From an uncultured Collinsella sp. (GTDB lineage: Bacteria > Actinomycetota > Coriobacteriia > Coriobacteriales > Coriobacteriaceae), in assembly GCA_959019775.1 (NCBI GenBank), contig CAUEPS010000001.1:209489-273488 (forward strand): a stretch of DNA of 64,000 nt, in the 5' to 3' direction. The translations under genes and the position numbers were made by a program. Below are positions 45,099-52,951 of this stretch, one piece after another (position 1 is the first letter of the stretch; each line of letters starts with the position of its first letter). The notes beneath the pieces were generated by a model. It searched no databases and was not told the origin of the DNA. It saw only the letters and a list, made by a program, of their open reading frames with translations.

Positions 45099-46967
45099 AT
45101 GTATTGCACCAAGTGCGGAGCTCAGATACCCGATGGCTCCATGTTTTGCACGATCTGCGGCGCTCGCGTGGGCGGCGTTGAGGACCAAGCAGAGCCTGCG
45201 GCGTTTCCGGTAGGAGATGTGCCGGTGGACGACCCCGCGGGACGGCGCGCTCTTCAGGATGTCCCGTCTCCTGTGATCTGGGAACGTTTTCGTGAGCCTC
45301 CTTTGATCGTGGGACGTTTTTGTGGGTCTCCTATGACCGAGCCTGCTGAGGCCGCTCGGCCGCTTGTTCCGACGCCGCAGCCCAAGAAACCCAAGCACAA
45401 AGGCCGTATCGTCGCTGCCGTTATCGGCGGTGTTGCCGTTGTCGCCATTGTCGCCGCTATCGTGATCGTGCCGCGTATTGGCGCGTCGTCCGAGGTAATT
45501 TCGGGTGGCAAGGGCTATGTTGTCTGCGCATGCGAGACTAAAGTGCTGCCCAAGAACAGCAAGGGCAAAAAGCTCAAGAGCTATACCGTCGAGCTGGCGC
45601 CGGTGTCTGGCAAGGGCAAGAGCTACACCATCAAAGTGGATGGCGAGGACGGCTTTGCCATGGAGGACTTTGGCGAGCTGCCCGACCAGAAGTACCAGAT
45701 GACCATCACCTCGGGCAAGGGCAAAAAGAAGAGCACGACCACCATGAAGGTCGACTACGCCAAGGAAGGCTCGGACGCTCCCAAGAACGTTGAGCTCACG
45801 CAGTCCAAGAAGGAGGCCAAAGCGTCTGCCAAGGCAGCGGTCAAGACGGCAAACGAGCTGTTCACCGATAAGATTCTCGAGTACCAGAAAAAGTACGGCG
45901 AGGGCGAGGCTGTTGAGATTGATGATTCTCAATCTACGTATGGAGCCCAGGGTGTTGCCTATGCCAAACTTGTTGACTTTGATGGCGACGGCCAAGATGA
46001 GCTACTGATTGAGTATTCCGATGAACCGGTGGACCGTGTGGATAACGCGGCCGCTGCGCATCTTGAAGTCTGGGCGTATAAGAATGGCAAGATTGAGAAG
46101 GTCTATACGCCGGATGTTAGTGTGGCTCCCCATCAGGCGTATGTGTCTTTCGCTCCTTTTTCTGGCGTTTATGGCGTGCTAGTTTACGATAAGGATTCGG
46201 TAAACGAAACCATCGCAACGGTGGCCACGACGCTGGAGCAGCTGAAGTCGAAGGACTCTGACGATGCGCAGGTGGGCTACGAGGCCGTTTCTGCCACGCA
46301 GGATGTTGACTTTACGGCTGCGGTTGGCAAAGGCCCGCTGGATCCGTCTCCCGATGACACGTGTCAGATCACGGCTACGTGGACCTACCCCCAGGTGAAG
46401 GGCCAGGGCGTGGGCGTCGCCAAGTTTAACAAGGATATGGTCCAGCTCGTTGCGGATACGCTCGAAGCGAGCAAGCAGGCCTCGATGGATGACGAGGACA
46501 GCCGCGTGACCATGATGTACACCGCCGAGATCGTTTCAATCGATGGCGATATCGCCTGTGTGCGTACGTTCACCAGCAGCTATCAGCCTCCGTATCGATC
46601 GGAGCGGGTGACGAGGTCGGCGTACTACAACCTCAAGACGGGTGAGCAGGTTTCGCTCGAGGACTCGCTTGCGCAGCACGGGCTCTCGTTCGATACCCTC
46701 AAGAGTGAGGCCAAGCAGGCAATTAAGACGGCAAAGCCGGATATGGACTCCGTGTCCGAAGACAACATCGACGATGACGATAACTACACCGAGGATCATT
46801 TCTACTACGACGGCAAGGGCTATATCATCGTCCTCGATACCGGCGAGTTTGACTGCATGGCATGGGATACGCACGACTTGGTGGCGCACGCCTTCGACTC
46901 GAGCTATTCCTGCGGCCAGGATGTAACGCCCGAGCGAGCCAGGGCTACGTACGTACCCAATGAGTAA
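45099..46967 (+). CDS. Zinc-ribbon, single-TM protein with extracellular RsiV/DUF3298-like domain
   Basis: A 622-residue protein. The cytoplasmic N-terminus is a zinc ribbon (MYCTKCGAQIPDG, FCTICGA). A Pro-rich linker leads to a TM helix at about residues 102-124 (IVAAVIGGVAVVAIVAAIVI). The exported part has a small beta-domain with repeated Gly-Lys-Gly motifs, an FG-GAP/EF-hand-like DFDGDGQDELL and a C-terminal region (DHFYYDGKGYIIVLDTGEF) resembling DUF3298 of RsiV-type anti-sigma factors. Its role is unknown; envelope sensing is plausible. GGGAG lies upstream of ATG 45099. A paralogous zinc-ribbon/TM layout is encoded at 55733. Confidence 0.75.
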   Translation: MYCTKCGAQIPDGSMFCTICGARVGGVEDQAEPAAFPVGDVPVDDPAGRRALQDVPSPVIWERFREPPLIVGRFCGSPMTEPAEAARPLVPTPQPKKPKHKGRIVAAVIGGVAVVAIVAAIVIVPRIGASSEVISGGKGYVVCACETKVLPKNSKGKKLKSYTVELAPVSGKGKSYTIKVDGEDGFAMEDFGELPDQKYQMTITSGKGKKKSTTTMKVDYAKEGSDAPKNVELTQSKKEAKASAKAAVKTANELFTDKILEYQKKYGEGEAVEIDDSQSTYGAQGVAYAKLVDFDGDGQDELLIEYSDEPVDRVDNAAAAHLEVWAYKNGKIEKVYTPDVSVAPHQAYVSFAPFSGVYGVLVYDKDSVNETIATVATTLEQLKSKDSDDAQVGYEAVSATQDVDFTAAVGKGPLDPSPDDTCQITATWTYPQVKGQGVGVAKFNKDMVQLVADTLEASKQASMDDEDSRVTMMYTAEIVSIDGDIACVRTFTSSYQPPYRSERVTRSAYYNLKTGEQVSLEDSLAQHGLSFDTLKSEAKQAIKTAKPDMDSVSEDNIDDDDNYTEDHFYYDGKGYIIVLDTGEFDCMAWDTHDLVAHAFDSSYSCGQDVTPERARATYVPNE

Positions 46968-46993
46968 GGTGGACCGCGAGGGATAAATTGAAC

Positions 46994-47035
46994 AGTCCCC
47001 GGTGACGCAAAACGCAGTGCCGCCGGGGACTTTTT
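46994..47035 (+). terminator. Terminator of the zinc-ribbon/DUF3298-like gene
   Basis: AGTCCCCGG (46994-47002) and CCGGGGACT (47023-47031) form a perfect 9-bp stem with T residues at the 3' side. Confidence 0.85.
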
Positions 47036-47085
47036 GATGCAAATTGGCTCCGAAACAAGCAATCGGGCCAGCCGCGCCACGAAAA

Positions 47086-47225
47086 GCGCCCATCTACTAC
47101 GTTTACCAGGGTTGGACCGACCATGGAGCGTTTTTTAACAATGCGGCAAGACGTTTACCTGCGGTTTTGTTAACACAAATATGGCTATGGTTGGCACCCT
47201 TGGGTTAAACGTAGTAGATGGGCGC
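47086..47225. repeat. Palindromic intergenic element, copy 2 (TTACCTGCGGTTTT core)
   Basis: The 140-bp element has perfect 20-bp terminal inverted repeats (GCGCCCATCTACTACGTTTA and its complement). These arms differ in sequence from copies 1 and 3, yet the inner core TTTACCTGCGGTTTTGTT (47154-47171) and a left-side CCGACCAT are kept. It separates convergent genes and occupies most of the 289-base gap. Confidence 0.82.
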
Positions 47226-47256
47226 ATTTTTTTGTGCACAGCCCAAGAAGGGATCA

Positions 47257-47493
47257 TTAGCCGCGCTGGAGGCCGAAGAGTTTAGCGTTGCGCTCGGCGA
47301 CCATCATGTTGATATCGGCGATTTCCATCTCGCCGTCAATGTAGGGCTGGTAGGTGCCGTACGGGTCGCCTGCTCCCAAGCTGCAACTGCCGCAGTTGTC
47401 GCAGCTGCCGTTACCGCAGCCAGCGAGCGCTAGCTTAATTATCTCCTCACGTTCGGCACGCGTCGTGTCTTTGATGAGCTTGCTTTTTGCCAT
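47257..47493 (-). CDS. Small cysteine-rich protein of unknown function
   Basis: A 78-residue protein with a lysine-rich start and a compact cysteine cluster CGNGSCDNCGSC (CxxxxCxxCxxC, residues about 26-37), likely to bind a metal or Fe-S centre. The rest (GTYQPYIDGEMEIADINMM) is polar, with no signal peptide. I do not recognise the family. The cluster resembles small Fe-S or thiol proteins rather than a classical zinc finger. It is transcribed alone, head to head with the gene at 47632, and its 3' side abuts palindromic element copy 2. Confidence 0.65.
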   Translation of the reverse strand: MAKSKLIKDTTRAEREEIIKLALAGCGNGSCDNCGSCSLGAGDPYGTYQPYIDGEMEIADINMMVAERNAKLFGLQRG

Positions 47494-47631
47494 GACGTAT
47501 CCTCGATTCGCTTATGGCCGTCGGCCGCGCATGTCTTGTAGATACCGGCGGGCTTTGCCCATCATAGGCTTTTGCGCGGGTAGAATGCATGGATAACTTA
47601 TTGCTTACGGGCGACGGAAAGGAATCGTTGC

Positions 47632-48588
47632 ATGGACCAGGATAAGACGACCGTAATGGGTGGCTACGGCTCCCCGCGGACGGGCAATGGCGCCGATGAG
47701 ACCCGCGTCGTGCCGAATCCCGGCTACGCTGCCCCCGATACGACGCAGGTGTCGGCCGATCCCACGCGCGTTGTGAATTACGGAAACGCAGCGCAGGACC
47801 CGTATGGTGTCTCGTCGCAGAGTCCCTACGGCAACGCGGCGGCAGACCCTTATGATGACCTGCTGCAAAATCCCATTCCGCAGCCTCAGCAGACGACATA
47901 TATGCCGCGCACGGCACAGCCGCGCTACGAGTCGCGCGACCGATATGCGCGCGAGCCGTATCGTGAGTATCCCAAGTCCATCCCTCAGTATGGCGAGGAC
48001 GAGGAGAAGAAGCCTTCGCGTTCGTCGAGCGTGATCAAGAAAATCCTGATCGTTCTGGCGATCTTCTTTGCCCTGTCGGTTGTGTTTGCCATCGTGTCGG
48101 GCATGCTCAACAAGCGGGGCGCCACGACTGATACCACGGCCGAGCAGACCGAGACTACCCAGTCCGGCACCGTCGACCTGAGCGATATCCCGGGTCAGTA
48201 CTGGTCCAACGCCAAGCAGCTCCTCAAGTCGCGTGGGGCCGATCTTTCGAATGCCGTGATCCTGACCGATGACGGCTCGACGCCTGTTGTCGACGCCAAC
48301 TGGGTGGTTACGTCTGCATACTACAACGACAACGGCAACCTCGAGATTCAGCTCACGCGCAAGGACGGCTCGTCGGGCAACGCGTCCGGCGACCAGGGCG
48401 GCGCGGACAGCTCGAGCTCTAATACGCTGGAGGACCTGAGCAACAAGGCCCAGGAGCTGGGAGATAAGGCCCAAGAGCTGGGTGACACGGCTCAGAACCT
48501 CGGCGATACCGCACAGAACCTGGGCGATATGGCAACGAACGCCTGGGATGCCCTGCAAAATGGCATTTCGGGCGCGCAGGGGAACTAG
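47632..48588 (+). CDS. Single-TM protein with Thr-rich cytoplasmic tail and C-terminal amphipathic repeats
   Basis: A 318-residue protein of unknown function. Residues 1-130 are hydrophilic and Pro/Tyr/Gln-rich, with repeated short Thr motifs (DKTTVMGG, ETRVVPNP, PTRVVNYG), the kind phosphorylated by Ser/Thr kinases and read by FHA domains. One TM helix follows (KKILIVLAIFFALSVVFAIV, about 136-157). The exported part has a PASTA-like stretch (WSNAKQLLKSRGADLSNAV) and ends with a regular repeat built on AQELGDKAQELGDTAQNLGD, predicted amphipathic helix. The PASTA-like and phospho-Thr readings are inferences. The start has a GAAAGGAATC ribosome site. Confidence 0.65.
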   Translation: MDQDKTTVMGGYGSPRTGNGADETRVVPNPGYAAPDTTQVSADPTRVVNYGNAAQDPYGVSSQSPYGNAAADPYDDLLQNPIPQPQQTTYMPRTAQPRYESRDRYAREPYREYPKSIPQYGEDEEKKPSRSSSVIKKILIVLAIFFALSVVFAIVSGMLNKRGATTDTTAEQTETTQSGTVDLSDIPGQYWSNAKQLLKSRGADLSNAVILTDDGSTPVVDANWVVTSAYYNDNGNLEIQLTRKDGSSGNASGDQGGADSSSSNTLEDLSNKAQELGDKAQELGDTAQNLGDTAQNLGDMATNAWDALQNGISGAQGN

Positions 48589-48622
48589 CGCTCGAGCGGC
48601 TAGAGCCTTAGCAGTGCAAACA

Positions 48623-48690
48623 AAAACGGGACGCAGGATCGCGTGACCGGGCGCGTAGGCGCGTTGGTCGGCGGTCCTGCGACCCGTTTT
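48623..48690. terminator. Long hairpin between convergent genes (bidirectional terminator)
   Basis: AAAACGGGACGCAGGATCGC (48623-48642) pairs with GCGGTCCTGCGACCCGTTTT (48671-48690) with two mismatches, ending in A-run/T-run on either strand. Confidence 0.7.
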
Positions 48691-48698
48691 GCTGTCGA

Positions 48699-49880
48699 TT
48701 ACAGCTGCTCGGCCGGACGGTCGGGCGAGCTGAAGCCCGAGTCAAATGTGACGACGCACGAGACATCGGGCCGGCGCTCGTGCACGATGCGCGTGACGAG
48801 CTCCAGCAGCTCCTCGTCGGATATGTCAAAGCCGTCGGGACGCACCAGGTCAAACGAAACGAACCCGTCGTGTTCGTGCAGGTCATGGATGGAAAGCGTG
48901 GGGTCGATTTGCGCTATGCCGCGCTTGACCCAGCCACGCAGGTCGTCGCCGGTGGTGGCGATAGGGTCGCAGTGTAGCGTGATACCGATGCCCATCTGCC
49001 GTTTGATATCGTGCTCGATAGTGTCCAGGATCTCGTGATGTTCAAACGCATCGCCCTCGCCGGGCATTTCCACGTGTGCGCTGGCAAACTGGCGGCCGGG
49101 ACCGTAGTCGTGCACCATGAGGTCGTGCGTGCCTAGGACCTGCGGATACGACATGATCTTGTCGCGGATTGCCTGGACGAGCTTGGGGTCGGGCGCTTGC
49201 CCCAACAGCGGGCTGATGGCGTCGCGCACCAGGCCCATGCCGCTGATGCAGATGAAGATGCCCACGCCCAGGCCTGCCCAGCCATCGAGGTCAAAGCCGG
49301 TTGTCTGCGAAATAAGCGCTGCGGCCAGGACCGAGGCCGAGGTAATGACGTCGTTTTTGGAATCCTGCGCCGTGGCGATAAGCGTCTCGGAATCGATGCG
49401 GTTGCCCAGCGTGCGGTTGAACGCCGCCATCCAAAACTTGACGAGCATGGACAGGACAAGGGCTGCCATGGAGAGCGCCGAATACGCGGTGGGGGAGGGC
49501 TTGATGATCTTGGTGACCGACTCCAAGATCAGGTTGATGCCGACGGCGCAAACGAGAACGGCGACAAACAAGCCGGCGAGGTACTCGTAGCGGCCGTGGC
49601 CATAGGGGTGCCCCTCGTCGGCCGGGCGGCTGGCAAGGCGAAATCCGAGCAGGCTCACGATGTTGCTCGAGGCGTCGGAAAGGTTGTTGAAGGCATCGGC
49701 GATAAGCGAGACGGAGCCTGCGAGCAGACCAGCTATACCCTTGGCCAGGCACAGCGTGATGTTGAGCCCGATGCAGATGAGGCTTGCGGCAAAACCCGCA
49801 TTGGTGCGGCAGGAGCTATCGACCGGCTCGCTTTCGCTGCCGGGAACAAGCGTATGTACCAGGCGATTTACAAATAGCAT
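48699..49880 (-). CDS. Cation diffusion facilitator transporter, manganese-type metal motifs
   Basis: A 393-residue CDF exporter with about six TM helices and a cytoplasmic C-terminal domain. The TM2 region reads IADAFNNLSDASSN (NxxxD) and TM5 reads DSKNDVITS (DxxxD). In the family, DxxxD in TM5 with N/DxxxD in TM2 marks manganese exporters, whereas zinc exporters keep HxxxD. That specificity is inferred. The C-terminal domain is longer than in FieF (DLRGWVKRGIAQIDP to the end), with several His/Asp pairs. ATG at 49878-49880 follows GAGGA; a longer open frame upstream has no support. Confidence 0.88.
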   Translation of the reverse strand: MLFVNRLVHTLVPGSESEPVDSSCRTNAGFAASLICIGLNITLCLAKGIAGLLAGSVSLIADAFNNLSDASSNIVSLLGFRLASRPADEGHPYGHGRYEYLAGLFVAVLVCAVGINLILESVTKIIKPSPTAYSALSMAALVLSMLVKFWMAAFNRTLGNRIDSETLIATAQDSKNDVITSASVLAAALISQTTGFDLDGWAGLGVGIFICISGMGLVRDAISPLLGQAPDPKLVQAIRDKIMSYPQVLGTHDLMVHDYGPGRQFASAHVEMPGEGDAFEHHEILDTIEHDIKRQMGIGITLHCDPIATTGDDLRGWVKRGIAQIDPTLSIHDLHEHDGFVSFDLVRPDGFDISDEELLELVTRIVHERRPDVSCVVTFDSGFSSPDRPAEQL

Positions 49881-50141
49881 AACGATCGTCCTCACAATCA
49901 TGTTTAAGGGGATAGTGTAGCTCGCGCAGACGCAACGTGTACCGATGCTCAGAAAATGCAGCAATGGTCTGCCGGCGCTAACGGGCGCGAGGCGGAGGGG
50001 GACGACTGCCCGCGCGCCTTCGAGTTCACCGCGCCTTCCCGTCCGACCGAGTGCTCCATTTTGGGCCACATGGGTATGGGCACGCGTCGATTTGCTCGAC
50101 ATACTTAATGTCGACAGCCCTGTGCAAAGGAGGACGTTTCC

Positions 50142-51479
50142 ATGGACGAGATGTTTGCCATTAAATGCCAAAACTGCGGCGGCCCCATGTATTCGCACCA
50201 GGCAAAGCGCAGCTTTGAGTGTGCCTATTGCGAAACGGTTATTCCGTGGCAAGCGGACGCCGGGGAGCCCAAGAGCGCCCTAGGTATCCGCCATACGCCG
50301 CTGACGGTGGTTGACGGGCTGCTCAAGCTCACGCACGTCTCGCAGCTCGAGCGCCCAGAGGACCCGGACTGGTATTTCTTCAATGCGCATTGGCGCAATC
50401 AGTCGGTTCTGGAGCATCTGCTGTGGGAAGATCGCGGAACGGCGCAGGAGTTCCAAGAGGCGACGCACGTGAGCATTCCCTGCCCCTTCTGCGGCTCGTC
50501 CTTTGAGAGGTCATCGACCCAGCGCGTGTTTGAGTGCCCGTCGTGCGGCAATAAGATCGGCGTTGCCGACCTGCTCAAACCCGGTACTTTCAGCAAGCGC
50601 CTGACCATGGGCGTGGGTGCCGAATATGTTCCTGAACAGGGCGTCCCCTGTGAGATATCGCCGCAGCAGGCGCGTGCCAACGCGCTGCAGCTGGTGCGCC
50701 AGTATCCCGACGCCTTTGCCGGTCACGACGTGGAAGACGCGATTCAAAACGACATGATGCTCTTCTACTTCCCCATGGCGCTCGCGGACTTGCGCATGAT
50801 GGCGTCCTTCCCGGGCAAGGGGCTGAGCAAGGAGACCTTGGTGTACTACGAGGTGCTCGACTGGGCGTATCCGCGGGCAAACTACCTGGACGTTCGCCTT
50901 ATGGGCATTTTGGAGCCGTGGGACTTTGCCAAGGTGGGGCCGTTCGATCCTGCCATGCAGGAAGGTGACTTCCGCGTTGTCTCCGTCGATGCGTCCACCA
51001 AGGACCAGGTGGTCATTGATAAGCTGGCGCTCGACGTTGCAGGCAACGATGCCGAGGCGGTGCTGGGGCTCAATAAAAAGAGCATCCGCGCCTGGGCGCG
51101 CAAGGCCCGCAAGCATAAGGACGGCCTGGTGATGGTGCCGGTCTACTTTGTCGATCGCCCGGCGTCGGATAGCCGCGACGGCGAGCAAGTGCGCATCGCC
51201 GTGAACGGCCAGACGGGTCGCGCGGCCGCGGTGGTGTTTAGCGACAAGCGCGAGACGCATGTGGTGGCACCGCTCAATCCCAACGTGATGCTGTCGAGCG
51301 AAAGCACCGTGCACGCCACGCCCATCGAGGTCAAATACGTTAAATCGCCGTTCCTATACCAGATCGTACGCCGGGGAGGCGGCGAGCAGCCGCGGCAGGT
51401 GGCAGCAGCAGCCGAGGGATCCTACCGAGAGGAGAAGCCCAAACGCAAGGGCCTGTTCGGCGCGATCTTTGGTAAGTAG
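50142..51479 (+). CDS. Large zinc-ribbon protein of unknown function
   Basis: A 445-residue soluble protein with two zinc ribbons: CQNCGG...CAYCET (residues about 9-30) and CPFCGS...CPSCGN (about 111-133). The central part (residues about 180-400) is a mixed alpha/beta region I do not recognise. The C-terminus is basic and repeats PKRKGLFGAIFGK, a possible membrane or nucleic-acid contact. No TM segment or signal peptide is seen. AAAGGAGGACG gives a very strong ribosome site. It stands alone. The tandem ribbons suggest a role at nucleic acids or as a structural scaffold, but no function can be assigned. Confidence 0.72.
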   Translation: MDEMFAIKCQNCGGPMYSHQAKRSFECAYCETVIPWQADAGEPKSALGIRHTPLTVVDGLLKLTHVSQLERPEDPDWYFFNAHWRNQSVLEHLLWEDRGTAQEFQEATHVSIPCPFCGSSFERSSTQRVFECPSCGNKIGVADLLKPGTFSKRLTMGVGAEYVPEQGVPCEISPQQARANALQLVRQYPDAFAGHDVEDAIQNDMMLFYFPMALADLRMMASFPGKGLSKETLVYYEVLDWAYPRANYLDVRLMGILEPWDFAKVGPFDPAMQEGDFRVVSVDASTKDQVVIDKLALDVAGNDAEAVLGLNKKSIRAWARKARKHKDGLVMVPVYFVDRPASDSRDGEQVRIAVNGQTGRAAAVVFSDKRETHVVAPLNPNVMLSSESTVHATPIEVKYVKSPFLYQIVRRGGGEQPRQVAAAAEGSYREEKPKRKGLFGAIFGK

Positions 51480-51542
51480 GGGGGGGTGGTACGGGACAGT
51501 GCGCGGTAGTGCGAGCTGTCCGTTGTAGTAGATCTAAATAAA

Positions 51543-51575
51543 CGGTGGGACGGCTGCAAAAGGGCCGCCCCACCG
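51543..51575 (+). terminator. Hairpin after the zinc-ribbon gene
   Basis: CGGTGGGACGGC and GCCGCCCCACCG pair with one mismatch. No T-run follows; it sits directly before a TAAAAT box. Confidence 0.45.
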
Positions 51576-51577
51576 GG

Positions 51578-51683
51578 TAAAATCAAGGTGTGCCGCGGAA
51601 CCCGCTCCTCAGTCGGTCAACTTTGTAAGCGCGGGCAACGCAGGTGCTAATGTCTAAGGGGCCGGCTGCAACCGGCCCCTTTC
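51578..51683 (+). ncRNA. Candidate small RNA with its own -10 box and terminator
   Basis: TAAAAT (51578-51583) is followed by about 65 bases with no open frame. Then comes a strong intrinsic terminator, AGGGGCCGG/CCGGCCCCT with T residues (51656-51683). Internal complementarity (CCCGC at 51601 with GCGGG at 51631) could form a second stem. No -35 is obvious. I checked for SRP, 6S and tRNA hallmarks and did not find them. Confidence 0.3.
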
Positions 51684-51748
51684 TATGACCCCTTTCTCCA
51701 CCAATCTCATGGTTTGGAACAGTGTCGATCTAACGGGCAATCAAACCT

Positions 51749-51970
51749 CTAGCGCTCTTTGAATTGGCTAGTCATCTGCCCGAAGAAACTAAGTTCGGAT
51801 GGCTCATAAAGGAGCAAGTCGCCGTCCGCGGTCTTGTAGACTCCGCAGGGAAGATAACGCCCGTCGGGGAGGATATAGAGGTCTCCTTCCTCCTTCAGCC
51901 CTGCTGGGAGTAGCGGAATCTCGTGCTCGTCCACTTGGAACTCATCGGTATTCGCGATCTTCCCTTCCAT
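51749..51970 (-). CDS. Small hypothetical protein
   Basis: A 73-residue acidic protein with no cysteine cluster or TM segment. A short beta-rich stretch repeats a pattern: GDLYILPDGRYLPCGVY then DGDLLLYEPSE. I do not recognise it. GGAGGAATC precedes ATG 51968-51970 at good spacing. It lies 35 bases downstream of the ADP-ribosylglycohydrolase gene on the same strand and is probably co-transcribed. Confidence 0.6.
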   Translation of the reverse strand: MEGKIANTDEFQVDEHEIPLLPAGLKEEGDLYILPDGRYLPCGVYKTADGDLLLYEPSELSFFGQMTSQFKER

Positions 51971-52005
51971 GATTCCTCCTTGTCTGTCTCTAGCATGGAC
52001 TCCGT

Positions 52006-52794
52006 TTAAAACAGGCACTGCTCAATCAGCTCTTTTCCGCGTAGGGTGTCGATCCACTCCCGTGGAATTGCGTCGATACCGTAGGCCGTGCCTGCGAGCA
52101 CACCTGCGACGGCTGCGGTGGTGTCGGTGTCGTCGCCCAGGTTGACGGCGGCAAGTACGCATTCTTCGTAGCTGTTAGTGTTGATGAAGCACCAGGTGGC
52201 TGCCTCAAGCGTGTCGCGCACGAAGCCACCTGACTTGATTTCCTGCTCAGACACGCCTTTCAGCCGCAGTGCCCACGAGGGGAGCGCGCCGTTCATCACA
52301 TCCCTCATCAGCTCGACAAATATGATGCATGCGTCGGTCGACGTTCTGTGGGCGTGCGTGATCGCAGAGACCTCGCGGATCTCGTTGTCCGTTGCATCGG
52401 TGAACGCCAAGGGCGAGATGCGCATGAGCGAACCGTTGCCGTTGTCGCGTTCGCCGGAGCCACCTTTGCCGGTGTGCAGGGCGCGAGCAGTCGTGCCGCC
52501 GTAATCGAAAACGCCGTCGATCGTATACTCGCCACGGGCAATCCAGCCTACGAACTTGTCGCGCATGTCTGCGGTGTCGATGTGCCCAAGCTCCCTAATC
52601 GAGTCGCAGGTAGCAAGCGTCATGGACGTGTCATCGCTCCAGGTGCCGGCGGGCTGCCCATGCGTGCCGTAGCCGATCATGTCGGTGCATTCGAACGCGC
52701 CACGAGGTCTGAACTCGTAGGGAACGCCCAGCGCGTCGCCGACGGCGAGCCCATAGATGCAGTCGCGCAGTGTTGTTTTCGGTCTGTCTGCCAT
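52006..52794 (-). CDS. ADP-ribosylglycohydrolase family protein (DraG/ARH type)
   Basis: A 262-residue enzyme of the ADP-ribosyl-acceptor hydrolase family. Di-magnesium binding motifs are visible: GDALGVPYEF near residue 20, WSDDTSMTL near 52-60, NGSLMRISPLAF in the middle and GDDTDTTAAVAGVLAG near the end. Members remove ADP-ribose from arginine, serine or other acceptors, or hydrolyse free ADP-ribose derivatives; the substrate cannot be told. The start follows GAGAGG eight bases upstream. A HicB-like/HTH gene lies upstream on the same strand. No ADP-ribosyltransferase is visible. Confidence 0.88.
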   Translation of the reverse strand: MADRPKTTLRDCIYGLAVGDALGVPYEFRPRGAFECTDMIGYGTHGQPAGTWSDDTSMTLATCDSIRELGHIDTADMRDKFVGWIARGEYTIDGVFDYGGTTARALHTGKGGSGERDNGNGSLMRISPLAFTDATDNEIREVSAITHAHRTSTDACIIFVELMRDVMNGALPSWALRLKGVSEQEIKSGGFVRDTLEAATWCFINTNSYEECVLAAVNLGDDTDTTAAVAGVLAGTAYGIDAIPREWIDTLRGKELIEQCLF

Positions 52795-52854
52795 GGGAAA
52801 CACCTCTCGTACTTTGGATTGAGGATGCGCAGCTACCTGCGGCAATGTGTCCAG

Positions 52855-52887
52855 CCCAATTCGGAACGCAGTGAGTTCCGAATTGGG
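52855..52887. promoter_or_regulatory. Inverted repeat upstream of the ADP-ribosylglycohydrolase gene
   Basis: CCCAATTCGGAAC and GTTCCGAATTGGG are perfect 13-bp arms around a 7-base spacer, about 60 bases before the start. A second small repeat (TGTCAG/CTGACA, 52895-52910) is adjacent. It could be an operator or a hairpin; neither is shown. Confidence 0.45.
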
Positions 52888-52913
52888 AGAGCTTGTCAGC
52901 TAATCTGACAAAT

Positions 52914-52951
52914 GAAAAAACCCGCAACGCTATTGCTTTATACAGCAATAG
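52914..52951 (-). terminator. Hairpin over the stop codon of the HicB-like/HTH gene
   Basis: On the minus strand CTATTGCTGTATAAAGCAATAG forms a stem containing the TAA stop and is followed by TTGCGGG and a T-run. Confidence 0.5.

Noticed and set aside
51585..51655. SRP RNA, 6S RNA or tRNA in the gap after the zinc-ribbon gene
   Set aside because: No GGAAGCAGC-type SRP loop on either strand, no large 6S bubble, and no T-loop GGTTCGA.
52841..52850. Fourth copy of the CTACCTGCGG core
   Set aside because: The 10-mer lies outside any terminal inverted repeat and lacks the following TTTTG, so a chance match is more likely.
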